Positions 12,221-24,028 are shown, counted from the first letter of the stretch. The stretch is DNA of 64,000 nt from Sambucus nigra (GCA_949130495.1 OX422221.1:31803224-31867223), one strand, 5' to 3'. Numbers and translations: made by a program. The notes: a model not told the origin generated them from the sequence alone.

Positions 12221-13899
12221 GTGCTTTAAGGACACAAATTTCCAATTGAGTCCCTTATAGTTTTGGCTCAATTCCGGACAAAAATGTTTGTGTCATAGGA
12301 TAGTGTTCAATGTACCTATTTTAAGCCTATGATAAGTTTGTTGAAGACGTAGTGTCCAAGTGTATAAAGCTTCATTATTATGCTGAGTTTAAGTTCCTCG
12401 TTTCTACGTTATCAATAGTGGTTCCATGCTCCCAAGGTATGAATGCATTAAATATATATATAGGAGCTTGGAACAGTATAATGGGTGTAGGTTTAACTAA
12501 AACTGTTGTTTATTTTCAAAAAGATTTAATTAAAACTTTAAATAATGTTTATAATGTTTGTGGGCTAAAAATGAAAATTTCCAACTTTCTGGAAGTTCGT
12601 TCGATAGGTCGTTCGAACGAGTTTTTAGTTCGAACCAAATGTCATTCGAACGAGTTTGCCAACGAGTTCCCAGTTTGGCCTTTATAACTTCGTTCAAAAT
12701 TTTGTTCGAATCAGATTTCTAACAAGTTCATTTTTTAAAAACACTGGAACTTCGTTAGAATGTCGTTAGAAGGCCGTTCGAACGACAACTCTCGTTCGAA
12801 CGAGATTTAGCGGGAACAGTTAAATGGCAGTTTTTGATAGTTTTCACCCACTTTCCCATTATCTTTTCTCACTAACTTTTGACTGAATATCTAAGTGCGG
12901 GAACCAACTTTGGAAATTTAACTTTTTTATATCCTACAACCTTTAAAAGAGTGTTTGAGAGAGAAATTAAAAGCAGAAAAAGTTCAATGTTTAAAGTGCT
13001 TTAGTTTTCAAGAAAAATCCTTAAACACTTGTGTTACACCCAATTGTTATTTTTTTATCCAAGCTTCCATATATATATATATATATATATATATACAAAA
13101 TTTTCATCTCTACCGTTTTGAAGAGACGTTTGGGTTTGCTTCTAAATCCCACAAAGAAGAAGAAGTTTTCGTTGATTTACCCACTTGGATAAAGGCTCCT
13201 TGTTCGGGTGACGATGACCATATAAAGTCCGATCAGTGGATTCCGAAACAGCGGTGGTGCTCTGTGGTTATTCGCTAGGCATAGGTTGATACAAGAAGAC
13301 ACGTCAGGGCTTGAGAGGGATCGAGTCGAGTGTTGTAAGTCATCTTGTTTGTATTTGTAAATTTTGTACTTAGGGGATTTGAGGCTAGGGTCGTCCGAGG
13401 TTTTTTCCCGTTATGGGTTATTCCTCGTACATCGCGGCGTAGTGGTTTCTTTGTTTATTTTATCTTGTGCAAACTCACCTAGAACGCATGCTTATGTAAT
13501 TCCAGATAAAATTTGGTTTTAATCACTACATGTTTAATTTGGTGCTAAATTAAATATTGGGTAATGTTTAGTTAATTTAATTCAAGTCATTTAATTTAAT
13601 TTGATAAAATTGGTTTGGCCTAATTTGGTAAAATTGAAAAATATAAATTACGCAAATTTCTAGGACTTGGTTTAATTAATTTTTTTTAAGTGAAATTTAA
13701 GATGTGTGTGTGATTGAATTTAATTTAACTCTGTATAATTTTAATTTATATAGAAATTAAAATTTGTTGTTAATTTCAACCATCATTTTACGCTTCCGCA
13801 TCTAAAAAGGAAATTATTATTTTTGATTTAAAAATTGGGGGCATAGTGTTCCAACAAGTGGTATCAAAGCTTTGATTGAGGAAAGCTCTTGTTTTCATG
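12221..13899 (+). mobile_element. insertion D: Sirevirus-like LTR plus primer site and short leader
   Basis: About 1.63 kb (12225-13853) is an LTR related to that of element A. The start (TTTAAGGACACAAATTTCC) and its continuation, a TTCGAAC palindrome cluster at 12597-12811, the TA tract and the GGGGGC-containing end all correspond. It is followed by a primer site (TGGTATCAAAGC, 13859-13870) and about 30 more bases, then the Tat integrase resumes. The direct repeat TGCACT at 12215-12220 and 13900-13905 looks like a target duplication. No second LTR is present. It is therefore not a simple solo LTR: either most of a full element was later deleted, or a truncated copy integrated. Confidence 0.7.
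13069..13095. repeat. TA dinucleotide tract in LTR D
   Basis: An alternating AT run of about 27 bases lies inside the LTR. A similar tract in element A's LTR sits at a different position, so this is an independent microsatellite. Confidence 0.9.
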
Positions 13900-14000
13900 T
13901 GCACTAAGCTTGACTTTATAGACGAGAGACAAGAGTGGGCCTTGATCAAGTTGGCCTCCTACCAATAACAACTAGTCAAGCAATACAACAAAATGAAGGA

Positions 14001-14539
14001 TGATTACCCCCCCTATTTTCATATTTTGCACTAGATACTTAACTTTTGTTGATTACATTTAATTAATTTGCACCTTTTCCAATGATAACTCCTTTGTACA
14101 TTTCTAAATGCATGACGAACAGGGTTTGCAGTAATTATGACAAGTCAAATATGAACACTTCAAATTACTACCACCCTTAGGTCCTTATTGCAAACACAAG
14201 AGGCCTCATCAGTTGCTCCATCAACAACAAAAGTCCTATAGGGAATCCTTAGGCAACAAATACAACTAAGGTTGGTCACTAACATGAGATGGAATGATAA
14301 TTCTAACTCATATTGGATTGGGAGAATGTTCAAACACATAAAACGTAGAAGACTAGTACTTAAATATCATTTAGTCGACTGAATAACCTAGAATGATTAA
14401 AAATAAACAAACCTATGGCCCAAGATTGGTAATCAAATATTGTTTGGTCAACAATGATATGTAGTAACCTACTAAAAGATCAAATTAACACATGTTTGGT
14501 CAAAAGATTCTCAACACATAAGAACAGATCAATGATATT
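14001..14539. other. non-coding stretch after Tat integrase
   Basis: This lies between the end of integrase and the antisense ORF. No domain is recognised. It is most likely the post-pol spacer of the Tat element. Confidence 0.5.
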
Positions 14540-17424
14540 ATTTGTTTAAATATAAGCTTACAATTACATCAAAGAACAAAAATACAAAAGGAACTAAGAT
14601 GGCCCATGATGGTGAGCAAGATACTTTGCAACATGCGCTCTCTGGACATCATATGGATTTGGAACAAGCCCTTATACATCTACATCGAGCTCAGGCTCTA
14701 AAAATTTGGGAGGAATCGTGTGATTCAGAATCCACTCATCATCCTTCGAGAAGGGGTTATGGAGATAGGTCACACACTCAATCTGGTATTGGTACCACGG
14801 TCTCTATTCCTTTGGATCCATCACCTATTTGAGTGTACTTAGACATCCTCGAGTAAAGGCAACCTCGTGGACCTCCTTAAGACTTTCTGGGGCATCTGCC
14901 TAATAAAAATTATAACCCCCTACCCAAGCTTCTCTAGGTCCCATATTGAATGTATACCTCAACGTTCTGACATTTTGTTTAAGCACCGCCACATAGGCTT
15001 TCAGACTAGCGACCTCCTTCCTCAAGGCGTCATTCTCGATCTGAAGGACTTCGTCCACTTGGTCGACCTCAGTTTTCTCTAAGAGTTTGTCCATCAAAGA
15101 ATTTACTTCCTCTTGTACCAAGGCACCTATCTCATCCAACTAGTGAATGCCATCATTTAATTTTGCAATCATCTTGGTCTGGGTCTTGTGCTTCTCGTTC
15201 CTTGCCCTTAAGGCCCTGTAAATCTTTACAAAGTTTTTGCGAGCTTTCAAACTAATCTTTTGTACAAGAATTTTACCCAATTGAGAGTTAGGAGAAATGT
15301 ATCGACCTAAAATAGCAGACTACAAATGACACACAACTCACAAAAAGCAAAGTATTAGAACATGAAGCATCAAGTGAACACATGCAAAAAAGAAGAAATG
15401 ACATTCTCATTCATTATGAAAGGATGGCTAAAGGCCAATACATTAAATTACCAAAAATAGTTACAGACCAAAAAAAGAAAGATCGTACAAGGAAAAGAGA
15501 AAATTGTCATCTATGAACCTTGATTAGTCACCTAAATATAATCAACAATGGACTTTCCCTTATCAATGACCAATTGTTCCTTTTCAGGACCACCGGCCAC
15601 ATCAACCTAGGTAGGGACAATCTCGATATGATTAAGAGGTTGATCGCCATCGTGATCATCCTACTCAAAAGGATCAAGACCAGGGAAGTCAAGGCTGCAG
15701 AGATCAGATTTAGCAAGAGTCCCAACAACCTTCAAATCCCAATCCCATCTCTTATTGAGTATACTTTGCACCCATTGTACAATTGCTAATCGGCATCATC
15801 ACGGGCTTTGTAAAATGCCTCTAAGTAGCTCACATCTTTTTGTTAATGAAGTTCCTTCTCTATCTTGACAACCTTGCTTAATAAGGCTCCATTTGACTCC
15901 ACCAACTTGGTCTTCTCAGCAACCACCACCTTATTGATCACCTCAAGTGTATCATAGGACTTGGTCATTTTTTTTTCTCGCTTCCACACCTAACGAACTT
16001 CAGCAAAGGCCTCATTTCCATCCTTTAGAGCATCTTTCATCTCTTGCTCTCTTCTGAAGCTGTCATTATGGTCGTAAAAAATAGTAGTAAAATCATATAA
16101 CAACTGGGCATGAAAAAAATAATAGTAAATTAGTACAAGAACAGAGAGAGGACAGAAAAATAAATAATAAAAAAGTCTTAACAGTGCAATCCACTGAGCA
16201 GTTTTGAGGGAGATCTAGGATGGTCATAACATGGAAGAATGCTTGCGATCAACGGGGAACACTGACCTCTTTAAAATATTACAGGAAATGAAAGGTGCAT
16301 CACTAGTGCTAGCCCCCCGAGGGTTGGGAAAGAATGGATCCTAAAAGATTTAAGGACCAAATTCCTCTTGGTCTCCACTCTCTCCTCCCCTTTCTTCTTT
16401 TCCTCTTCTTTTATCTTATCTTTCTCTATCCTTCTCTCTTTTCATCTATTTTCTTCTCCTGTTCTTTCCTCTTCCCTTATTCACTGTGATAGAACCACTA
16501 CCTATAGGTGGATCAGTTCTTGATGTCTTTAGAGACTAGTTCTGATCAGATAGAGTAGTCTGATAAATATCATCAAGGAGCTTCAATTTCGTCCTCTTTA
16601 ATAAGGAAGCCAAGTATTTTTTTTTCTTTTTCTTTTTCTTTTTATTCTTTTTCTTCTTCTTCTTCTTCTTCTTCTCCTGAACTTTCTTCTTCCTCCCTCA
16701 GAACAATTATTTCGGATGGACCAGTTAGGAACTTCATCAACGGGATGGGAAATGAAGTTGGTTGTAGTATTTTTATACTCCAACACATAAGATGCCGACC
16801 TTGGATGGCAGTCGTTAGGTATTTGATGTTCTAGGATTTCAATACCTCATCAATGTTGATTTTAATAATGTTAGGCTCAATATTCTTTTAACAAGATGCA
16901 AAATAAAAGCAGAAAGAACAGTTATCAAAAGATCTCAAATTACGGGCCTTATTTCTCTCTTGATCGCCCGAGTAGGAAGACATTGGAAAACTTTATCCAT
17001 AAAACTCTGGCCCTAGGAATCCTTTTGATAGTCTGAGAGATTCACCACTAGGACTCGATAAACCTTCCAGGTATTCAAGTAAATTAGGCCATAAGTTGTT
17101 CTCAACTATGTATAGCAATAATAGATGTCAAGAACACCAAGTTTTTTATCATATAAGGTATTAATTCTATGTACCCCATTCATTATTTTCCCTACATTAG
17201 GAGAACACTAGGCATGAACTATTTTGCAGTATCTAAAAAATTTAAGGAAAAGAAGGTTTAGGGTAAATATCAAACCCTCGGGTGATCATGAGGGTCTGAA
17301 TCCATTGCCCTCCTTCAATGTGATGTAAATTTCTAGAAAGGGCGGAACAATTGATTTTTACCCCATTATGAATGTTGAACCTCTTCCTAAACTCTTCTAT
17401 TGCTTTACTATCAAGATTTTCCAT
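14540..17424 (-). pseudogene. antisense ORF of the Tat element, gypsy-type transposon protein
   Basis: On the minus strand the reading starts at 17424 with MENLDSKAIEEFRKRFNIHNGVKIN, then TLMITRGFDIYPKPSFP, then (17240-16930) VHRINTLYDKKLGVLDIYYCYT and PTRAIKREIRP. This resembles the 'putative gypsy type transposon' domain (PF04195 type, by memory). It is followed by a very basic Lys/Arg stretch (16615-16680) and long coiled-coil segments (SFRREQEMKDALKDGNEAFAEVR, KSYDTLEVINKVVVAEKTKLVESNGALLSKVVKIEKELH at 16060-15840; EEVNSLMDKLLEKTEVDQVDEVLQIENDALRKEVASLK at 15115-15000). Between these, LDFPGLDPFE near 15660 resembles the 'YPDLDF' box of such proteins. Several stops and frame changes interrupt it. 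Such antisense ORFs between pol and the 3' LTR are known in Tat elements; their role is unknown. Confidence 0.55.
16613..16678. repeat. pyrimidine-rich CTT/TTTTC repeat
   Basis: Runs of CTTTTT and CTT triplets give, on the minus strand, the poly-Arg/Lys stretch of the antisense ORF. It is a simple-sequence expansion within a coding remnant. Confidence 0.8.
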
Positions 17425-17870
17425 GAATACACGAGAACCCTAACTACAGTTATAGAAAATTTATAAGAAGAGGAAAATTGAGAAAAAATTAACGAAACTT
17501 AGAAGGATTGACGAAGACTCGATGAAAAAGAAGACACGGAGGAATATGAATGTTCCAAAGCTTAGCAAACAAGAAAAAAGTTGCACTGAACTAACATAGA
17601 GGGACGGTATCTCAGGTTTGAAGCCCAATGATAATGATTAAACACAATATCCCAAATGATTTTTGGCTATTCAAATGATTGGTCCGACACCAGCACCCTC
17701 GATCATCCAAGAGAAATACAAGTATGCCATAGTGTTTGGTTCATGACGTCATACCCTCACCAACTTCACCAAATATACAAAAATAGCCATTTCAGTTACA
17801 AGGCATATAGTTTAGTTAAAAATTATTGGCCCAAGACTCAGTAAAGCCCAAAAATTTTAGGGGCAATTAT

Positions 17871-19031
17871 GGGAACACATTTATTATGGTCAATGAAAAT
17901 ATCCAAACAAGCCCAAGATACTTAAGGGACTGCCATACCCAAATCAAATTTTCGACCAACAAACACGTATTTAATAAACACTTAAGGATATATTCATATC
18001 AACCCCAAAGAATTTTGGTAGAGATATTCGGGTTGTTTATGATATATCCAACTTGATTATTAAGTTCCTTGTACAACTCAAACTCGAAAAAAAACCAGCA
18101 CAAGGGGATGGTAACCTGAGATTTTGAGAGACAGTTAGTAAACAATCACATCTCCATGGACGTAGGGAAGTTTTCAAACCATGTATATCATTCTTGTGAG
18201 TGTGATCTTTATTTTATGCTTTTTATGATTATTTTCGTAAGTCTTTTTAGTTTGACATTTTCTGCACTCACATAATAAAAAAATGAAATAAAGTGAAAAA
18301 TATTTTTGGTATTTTTGAATAAAGAATGACGCAATATTCACGTTCATATCATGTAAGGGACAAATCATATAGGAAAGTGCATGTAAATGCATAAATGAAC
18401 GGAAATTCATCCTAAAATAAGAAAAAAAAACAAATGCAATTTTTCTAGTACTCATCCGTAAACATTTTATCCCAACTAATCAAGGAGTACCTATGAAGGG
18501 TACCTATAAATAACGAGACTATAGGTATCCTAAGAAAAATATCACCTATATCGTGATGGGTGTTACATCTCTCAGATCCTTGGGAGTAATGAACCAACTT
18601 CCTTGTTTACAATTTTATTTTGAGGAACCTCAACCAAAATTTTCTTCCTTGGAGTGTTCCTAGGTATTCCTATCACATTCTTTGGCTTCCATTTCTCATT
18701 CCTCATAGGATTCTTGAGCCTATTCCTTGTAATTTAAGAAAACATTCTAACTCTAGGGAAATACCTGAAAACCTCACTCCTTTCAATGATAATAAAATCA
18801 AATCTCTTCATTAATCTACCAATCACATCCCTTGATTCACAAATGGGATCCCTATGAGACACTTTTCTCCTATTGTTCATGAACTTACGTTTTCAATCTT
18901 TCAAGCACAAACAATCCTGATTGAAATGTCCTTGCTACTTCAAAAAGTACAAAAAGGAACATTCCTTCTCAGATTTGATTTAGTTAAATGTGTTTTCTTC
19001 TCACCTTTCTTATCACACAAATGTGGATCCC
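17871..19031. other. possible Tat 3' LTR remnant and unassigned sequence
   Basis: The first part may be the 3' LTR of the Tat element, but no partner was found. Near 18910-19025, on the minus strand, HLCDKKGEKKTHLTK and QGHFNQDCLCL hint at a decayed zinc-knuckle gag. Key cysteines are missing and no flanking domain supports it. Confidence 0.35.
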
Positions 19032-19330
19032 CACTACAATAAAAACTCACTTCCCTAACACCTAAAATGAGTCCAGTACATTTCACGATACATGTAAGCT
19101 GTCATTGTAAATACTTTCTACAACATGAATATAATTGTTGTAAACTATGTACCCTAAATAATTTTATACGACATGTGTTTGGGTATTGTGAAATTTACTT
19201 CTATGACACTTCAACCATGTCGTGAAATTTACTTCAACAAAACTTCAAATGTGTCATGAAATTGAGTTCTACGTCACTTAAAGTATGTCATGAAATTAAC
19301 TTCTTATGTGTTGTGAAAGTCATTTTATTT
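19032..19330 (+). mobile_element. possible CACTA-type transposon end with subterminal repeats
   Basis: CACTACAATAAAAACT at 19032 resembles the terminal inverted repeat of plant CACTA (En/Spm) elements (CACTACAAGAAAA). It is followed by at least four diverged copies of a 35-45-base motif containing TGTCATGAAATT and TTCTATGACACTT (about 19160-19320), in keeping with the subterminal repeats of these elements. No matching right end (TTGTAGTG) is found before the satellite and element B begin, so this would be a truncated end. No transposase is present. Confidence 0.35.
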
Positions 19331-19755
19331 AAAAAAAAGTATTTTAGTCAACATCTTATTAACATATTCAAATTAACATATTTCATAATTTATATCGCAG
19401 TTCATTACAGTCCATTAAAAAATCAAATCACAACCAATAAAAATTTAAATCTATGAAAGTAATTGAAAGTATCTTCCATTCATAGTAATAATAATATCCA
19501 AAATAAACCCTTACAGGGAAGAAATTAATAATCATAAATAACATATTCATCTATAATCATAGATTCGAAACTAAGTCAAATAACTTAGAAGAGGTTCTAA
19601 ACATAATGCATCTCAAAAGCACTCTACAAGTTGCATCCTAAAAAAAAGGCCTCATCATTCCAAAAGCCAAAACCAATTCATCATCCCAAAAGCAATAAAT
19701 ATGTTCAAAAATACAAATTGTGATTTAATATATGTCCAAGTGATATGTATTACAA

Positions 19756-19776
19756 CCCCCCCCCCCCCCCCCCCCC
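19756..19776. repeat. poly-C tract (21 C)
   Basis: An uninterrupted run of 21 cytosines, rare in this AT-rich sequence. Its length may be unreliable in assembly. Confidence 0.9.
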
Positions 19777-20111
19777 GAAAACTACCACAATGGTCTCAAA
19801 AAGTAACAAGACATCCCTAAACAATTACATGTTTTATAGAAAATACCATACCATCACAAAAAAATTATTTCCAAAACAAACCCCACCGCCTAGCTTAACA
19901 CTAGTACCAAAACAACGAGGTTTATATGATCAGTATAATGATTAAATTCAAATAGCCTCAGTGCCCCCACTGCCTAGCTAAACACAAGTTGTTTTTCATG
20001 TTGTTCAAATAATATTATTTAAAAAAATATGTAGAGTCTTCTTTCTTTATTCAGGAAAACCAACTTGCGTATACATCAAAATCAACTAAACAAATAACTA
20101 CAATAACAGCG

Positions 20112-20139
20112 TAAGTTTAAAGATTTGCAGAATTTCACC
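20112..20139 (+). repeat. left fragment of 168-bp satellite monomer
   Basis: The bases before element B (AAGTTTAAAGATTTGCAGAA then TTTCACC) match the monomer segment 'AAGTCTAGAGATTTGCAAATTATCACC' that recurs to the right of B. The last five bases, TCACC, are duplicated at 31597-31601. So B inserted into or at the edge of the satellite. Confidence 0.65.
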
Positions 20140-21511
20140 TGAGGACAAATTTCCAATCGAGTAAATTTGTTTGTAATTGACGTACTTCTGTAAAAAAACA
20201 TTTGCATCATAGGTTAGACGTTGTATTGTCAAACTCGAAAGCCTATGGCAAGTTTCGTGAAGACGTAATGGCTAATCTTCGAAGTGGATATACATCGTGC
20301 CTTATTTTTCATGCTATGCTTGTCTTCACATTTACAGAGGATATCGTAAGTTATGGATGAATTTTCAATATGGTTGTTGAATATTTTTTAAGGGTGTTTG
20401 TTTTTTAAATAAATCATTTGGAACTATTTTTAAATTGTTTTTTGAGAATTTTTTCTTTTGGTTTCAGTCCATTAGAACGAACTCTGACCTCGTTAGAAAT
20501 AAATTCAATTTTTGTTAGAAGAAAGTTGTGTTCTCGTTCAAACTACCTTTGAAAAATCATTATAATTTATATCTAACGAACCTCAAATGAGCACTCTCTA
20601 TAAAACATATGGACACCCATTAAAAGATCATTGGAAGTTCGTTAGAACGAAAAAGCGTTCTTGTTCAAACGAACTTTTTCCTCGTTCGAATGAAAGTGCC
20701 TTCTCATTTGAACGAACTATGTAATCTCGTTTGAACGAGTTTGCTTGAAATTTGTGTTTTCTCTATTTAATGATTCTTGGACTCAATTTCATTAATAACT
20801 TTTAGAGAAAATCCATTCCCCACCTGTTTACAAAAGTTTCAAAATGCTCGTTACAGCCTTCAAGTTTAAATATCCAAGTTTCCATATTCATATTCTTTGA
20901 GATCATTTGTTTAGGCACCAAAGTTTGTTTCTCATCATCTTGGATTGAGAATGTGTTTCGTGCAGTGGACTCCGTACTTGGTTGGCTATGTTTGCGGTGA
21001 AGAAGTGATATTTCGTGTTCTGATTCAGTAGACAATTATTGAGTCTCATCGATGGATACCGAATGTCATGTGGATTCGCATGTTGTGGAAGCTTGTGTGG
21101 TTGGACTCTTACATTGCACTATGTATGAGAGGTTGAGGATAGAATAGAGTTAAGTCTTGCGAGGGATAAAAAATGTTGAGTAAGTTGTTGTCTAGTCCTT
21201 GAAAAATCTTATATTAGTGACCAGTTTAGATGTGTAGTCCAAGGATTTTCCCTTTGTGATTTTCCTCATACGTCAACGTGTTGTGAATGATTGTTTTTAC
21301 TATCTTCTTATCACCTAGATACATGCTTTTGGTTAAATAAATAAAATTGGTAAAATCATTTTTTCACAACACACTATTTAATTTGGTGAACACATTTTAT
21401 TGCCTTTAATTTGTTTAAAGATTTTATCGTTAAAATTAAAAAATATAAAAATATATTTTTTATTTTTTCGAACGATCCCTACCTAAGCACACACCATATA
21501 GGGCCTTCTGA
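20140..21511 (+). repeat. 5' LTR of element B
   Basis: Starts TGAGGACAAATTTCC and ends GGGCCTTCTGA, matching the right LTR's ...GGGCCTTCTCA with one change at the conserved CA. It contains a cluster of TTCGAA-like and CGTTAGAACGA-like motifs (20470-20745). The primer site follows directly. Confidence 0.88.
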
Positions 21512-21568
21512 ATTTGGTATCAGATCTAGAACCCTTAGTTATTGTGTCTTGATCCCTTGTTATTAGTC

Positions 21569-22784
21569 ATGAATTTTAATGGATTTAATTTTATTAGAAC
21601 CTCCATGTTTGATGGGTCTAACTACGCACACTAGAAAATGAGTATGAAATCAACACTTACGGATATAGATGAGTGGGTATGGCAAGCGGTTTTAAATGGT
21701 TGGTCCCTACCTAAAACTTTAGTTGGAGGGATTAGGATACCTAAACCCATAAAATCATGTAGTATGGCTGATCGTGACTTAGAAAATTAAAATTATTGAG
21801 GTTTAAATGCTCTATTTTATTATGTCACCATATTGGAGTTTTGGCCTATTATGAATCTTGAAACGTCTAAAAGTGTTGGGACATACTCCAACTCACTCAT
21901 GAAGGAACTGGTGGTGTTAAGGCTCCCAAACTGTAAAACCTCACCAAACAGTTTGAAACCATTAAGATGCTGCAGAATGAGATATTTGATGAGTTCCACG
22001 CTAGACTGTCTAACATTGTTAACTCTCCTTTTAACTCAGGAGAGAAGATAACTGTAATTGAGTAATCAAGAGAATCTTGAGGTCGTTACCTGATAGATTT
22101 AATTCAAAAATGACGATTTTGAAATTTTTGGGTACTCCAGATTCTACATAACTTGAAGATCTTGAAGGTGGCTTACAAAATTATGAGCTTGAAATGTTTT
22201 CCTCCAAGACTGGTAAGTATAAAGATAAGAGAATTTATTTGAAACCAGGAAGTAGGAAACACTTATTTCGAATGATGTGTCCGACATCGAGTCCGAGGAT
22301 ATGGCCATGATAACAAAGATATTGAAGAAATTTCTCAAATTACAAAAGTAATTGAAATATGCAAAAAAGGTTAAGAAAAACATGTATAACAAGGTCAATC
22401 ACTTCTGTATGCATCATAGTGATCAATTTAAAAAGGGATGAATCGAAAAGATGTTATGGTTGTGAGGTTTATAGCCATAGGGAATCTGAGTGACCCACTA
22501 AATAAGGAAGGAAGGAATAAAACTGAAGGTGTACATTGACACCCTTATTAATAATGATTCGAAAGAGGGATTTGATTCCCCCATTGAGCACAACCACACA
22601 ATGTTCATGGCTAGTCATGTTAGTATTGATCAGAAATTTTCCCATGAAGATATACTTATAAATGACACATTCAAGGGTAGAGTTTCTGTATCCCAAGTGA
22701 GTGATGGTTGAGAGAGTGGAGATGAGAATGAGAATGATGAAGATAAGGAAGACAGTGAAATGCAAGTTGCCTTCCATGGGTTGT
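21569..22784 (+). pseudogene. element B gag, N-terminal part (broken)
   Basis: From the ATG at 21569 the translation gives MFDGSNYAH*K, MKSTLTDIDEWVWQAVLNGWSLPKTLVGG, GLNALFYYVT and later frame-shifted KTSPNSLKP. This aligns along its length with the intact gag of element A (FDGSNYAYWKARMKSTLKSIDERVWMSVVNGWSPPTHLVDN, GLNALFSAVT). A relict first zinc knuckle (CYGCEVYSHRESE) lies near 22460-22495. Stops and frameshifts prevent expression. The gene is cut at 22785-22789 by element C and resumes at 27405. Confidence 0.85.
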
Positions 22785-22789
22785 ATGCA

Positions 22790-24028
22790 TGTAAGGACAT
22801 AAATTTCCAATTGAGTCCCTGTATTGTTTTGATCCAATTCCGTGAACAAAACTGCGTTTGTAATATGTCATAGGGAGATGTTTATATGTGTCACGATCCC
22901 ACTCGGTCTATGACGTATTGAAGAAATTGAAGACGTTACGGCAAAGCTTCAAATAATTAGTCATGCCGAAGTTCAACTGGTGCAAGTTTAATTGTCTTCA
23001 AAGTTAATTTCATTCTGAGATCACTCAGGTATGAATGCATATAATTTATGGTGCTCGAAATTATTTTATAAAAGATAAGGATGTAATTTTTATAAAGAAA
23101 AATGTTTTTAAATGTTTTAAAAGGTTTATACTATGTTTTTATTCTAATAAGTTTGAATAGGAGTTTGACTTATTTAAATCTATCTTTGAAGAGACGTTTT
23201 GAACAAAAAATAAAAAAGTCAACTATGTCGCTCGAACGACATCAGATCTCATTCGAACGAGATGCTGATATCGCTGGAACGACATGCTTAAGTCGTTCGA
23301 ACAACACATTTTTTGAGGCTTCATTTTAATCCTATTTAAACTGTGTTTTCATAATAATTTCGTATATGGGCATTCTGGAAAAATAGTATTCGACCAGAAC
23401 ATTGTTTGCACATGTTTTCTAAGGTTTACAAAGCGTAAACACATCCTTAGAGTTTGCAAAGATCCGAGCTATCATTCTTATATGTTAAAGTGTTCTTGGA
23501 TTCTCCAAAGTTATTTATTCTACACATTGAACATCAAAGGAATTTGCGGTGAAGAAGCAATGGACATCATGTTCGACATCGTAGATGAATCAAAGCCACA
23601 TCGGTAGACACCGAGACATACATGGATGCGTGTGTTGTGGACAGGTATCGTGGAAGACGGAATTTTTGCGTGGGCACTATTGAAGAAAGGTTAATGGTCA
23701 CAAGGAGTGTCAAGACCCGTGGGGATCGAATCTTAGTGTAAGGCTAATCTGTCTTTGTAAAACCATTGTTCATAGTGATTGTCTGGCTTGGGCCGTCTGA
23801 GGTTGTTTTCCCATTTTGGGTTTTTTCCTCGTACATTTGGCATTGTGAGTATTCTTTACTTTACTTTACTTAATTTAATAACTAGATGCATGTTTAGGAT
23901 TAATCAGGATAAAACTGTTTTAAAGTAAGAATTGGGTTTTCACAACTTGGTTTGGTGCATAATTAAAAGTTGGATCTTTTTCGGAGAAAAAATGGTTTTA
24001 TTTGAAGACACATATTGGGCACTCTTCA
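22790..24028 (+). repeat. 5' LTR of element C
   Basis: Starts TGTAAGGACATAAATTTCC and ends GGGCACTCTTCA. A compact palindrome cluster (CGTTCGAAC- and CTCGAACGACAT-type boxes) lies at 23222-23300. The boundary is fixed by the target duplication and primer site. Confidence 0.92.

Larger units (their letters stand above)
11290..14000 (+). pseudogene. Tat-type integrase, interrupted by LTR insertion D
   Basis: Left of the insertion the sequence gives LQGPASSEFTHKTPEMYLVHFM (zinc-binding region), then core pieces, then HFSYVAYPQSNGKKEASDKTMLDGLRKGLKRAMGAWVDAFPHVLWGCSTTLRRLNGETPFALTY (about 11945-12137). This is the integrase pattern 'HPQxNGQxExxNKxIxxxLKxxLxxxxGxWxxxLPxVLWxYRTTxxxxTGETPFxLxYG'. 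Right of it (13905-13990) LDFIDERQEWALIKLASYQ*QLVKQYNK continues the C-terminal 'LDLLDExRExAxxRxAxYQxRxxxxYNxxV' segment. Joining the two sides at the short direct repeat restores one frame (NDDAL / KLDFIDE), which shows that the intervening 1.7 kb is an insertion. Confidence 0.75.
7770..17870 (+). mobile_element. decayed Tat-type Ty3/gypsy retrotransposon with antisense 3' ORF
   Basis: Pieces of gag, protease, reverse transcriptase, RNase H, a second RNase H, and integrase follow in the order and orientation of Ty3/gypsy. The second RNase H after the pol RNase H is the hallmark of the plant Tat clade. Pol is followed by a large ORF on the opposite strand, as described for Tat-clade elements such as Grande. 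Many stops and frameshifts show an old copy. The integrase is interrupted at 12221-13899 by a later LTR insertion. A polypurine-like AAATTTTAGGGGCAAT followed by TATGGG near 17850-17870 may mark the start of the 3' LTR. The 5' LTR was not found. Confidence 0.75.

Noticed and set aside
18870..19027. Zinc-knuckle gag on the minus strand
   Set aside because: GHFNQDC is suggestive, but the first two cysteines are missing and no flanking gag domain supports it.
22469..22849. Minus-strand frame of 126 codons
   Set aside because: It spans the junction of element B gag and the LTR of element C, so it arose by insertion and has no domain.
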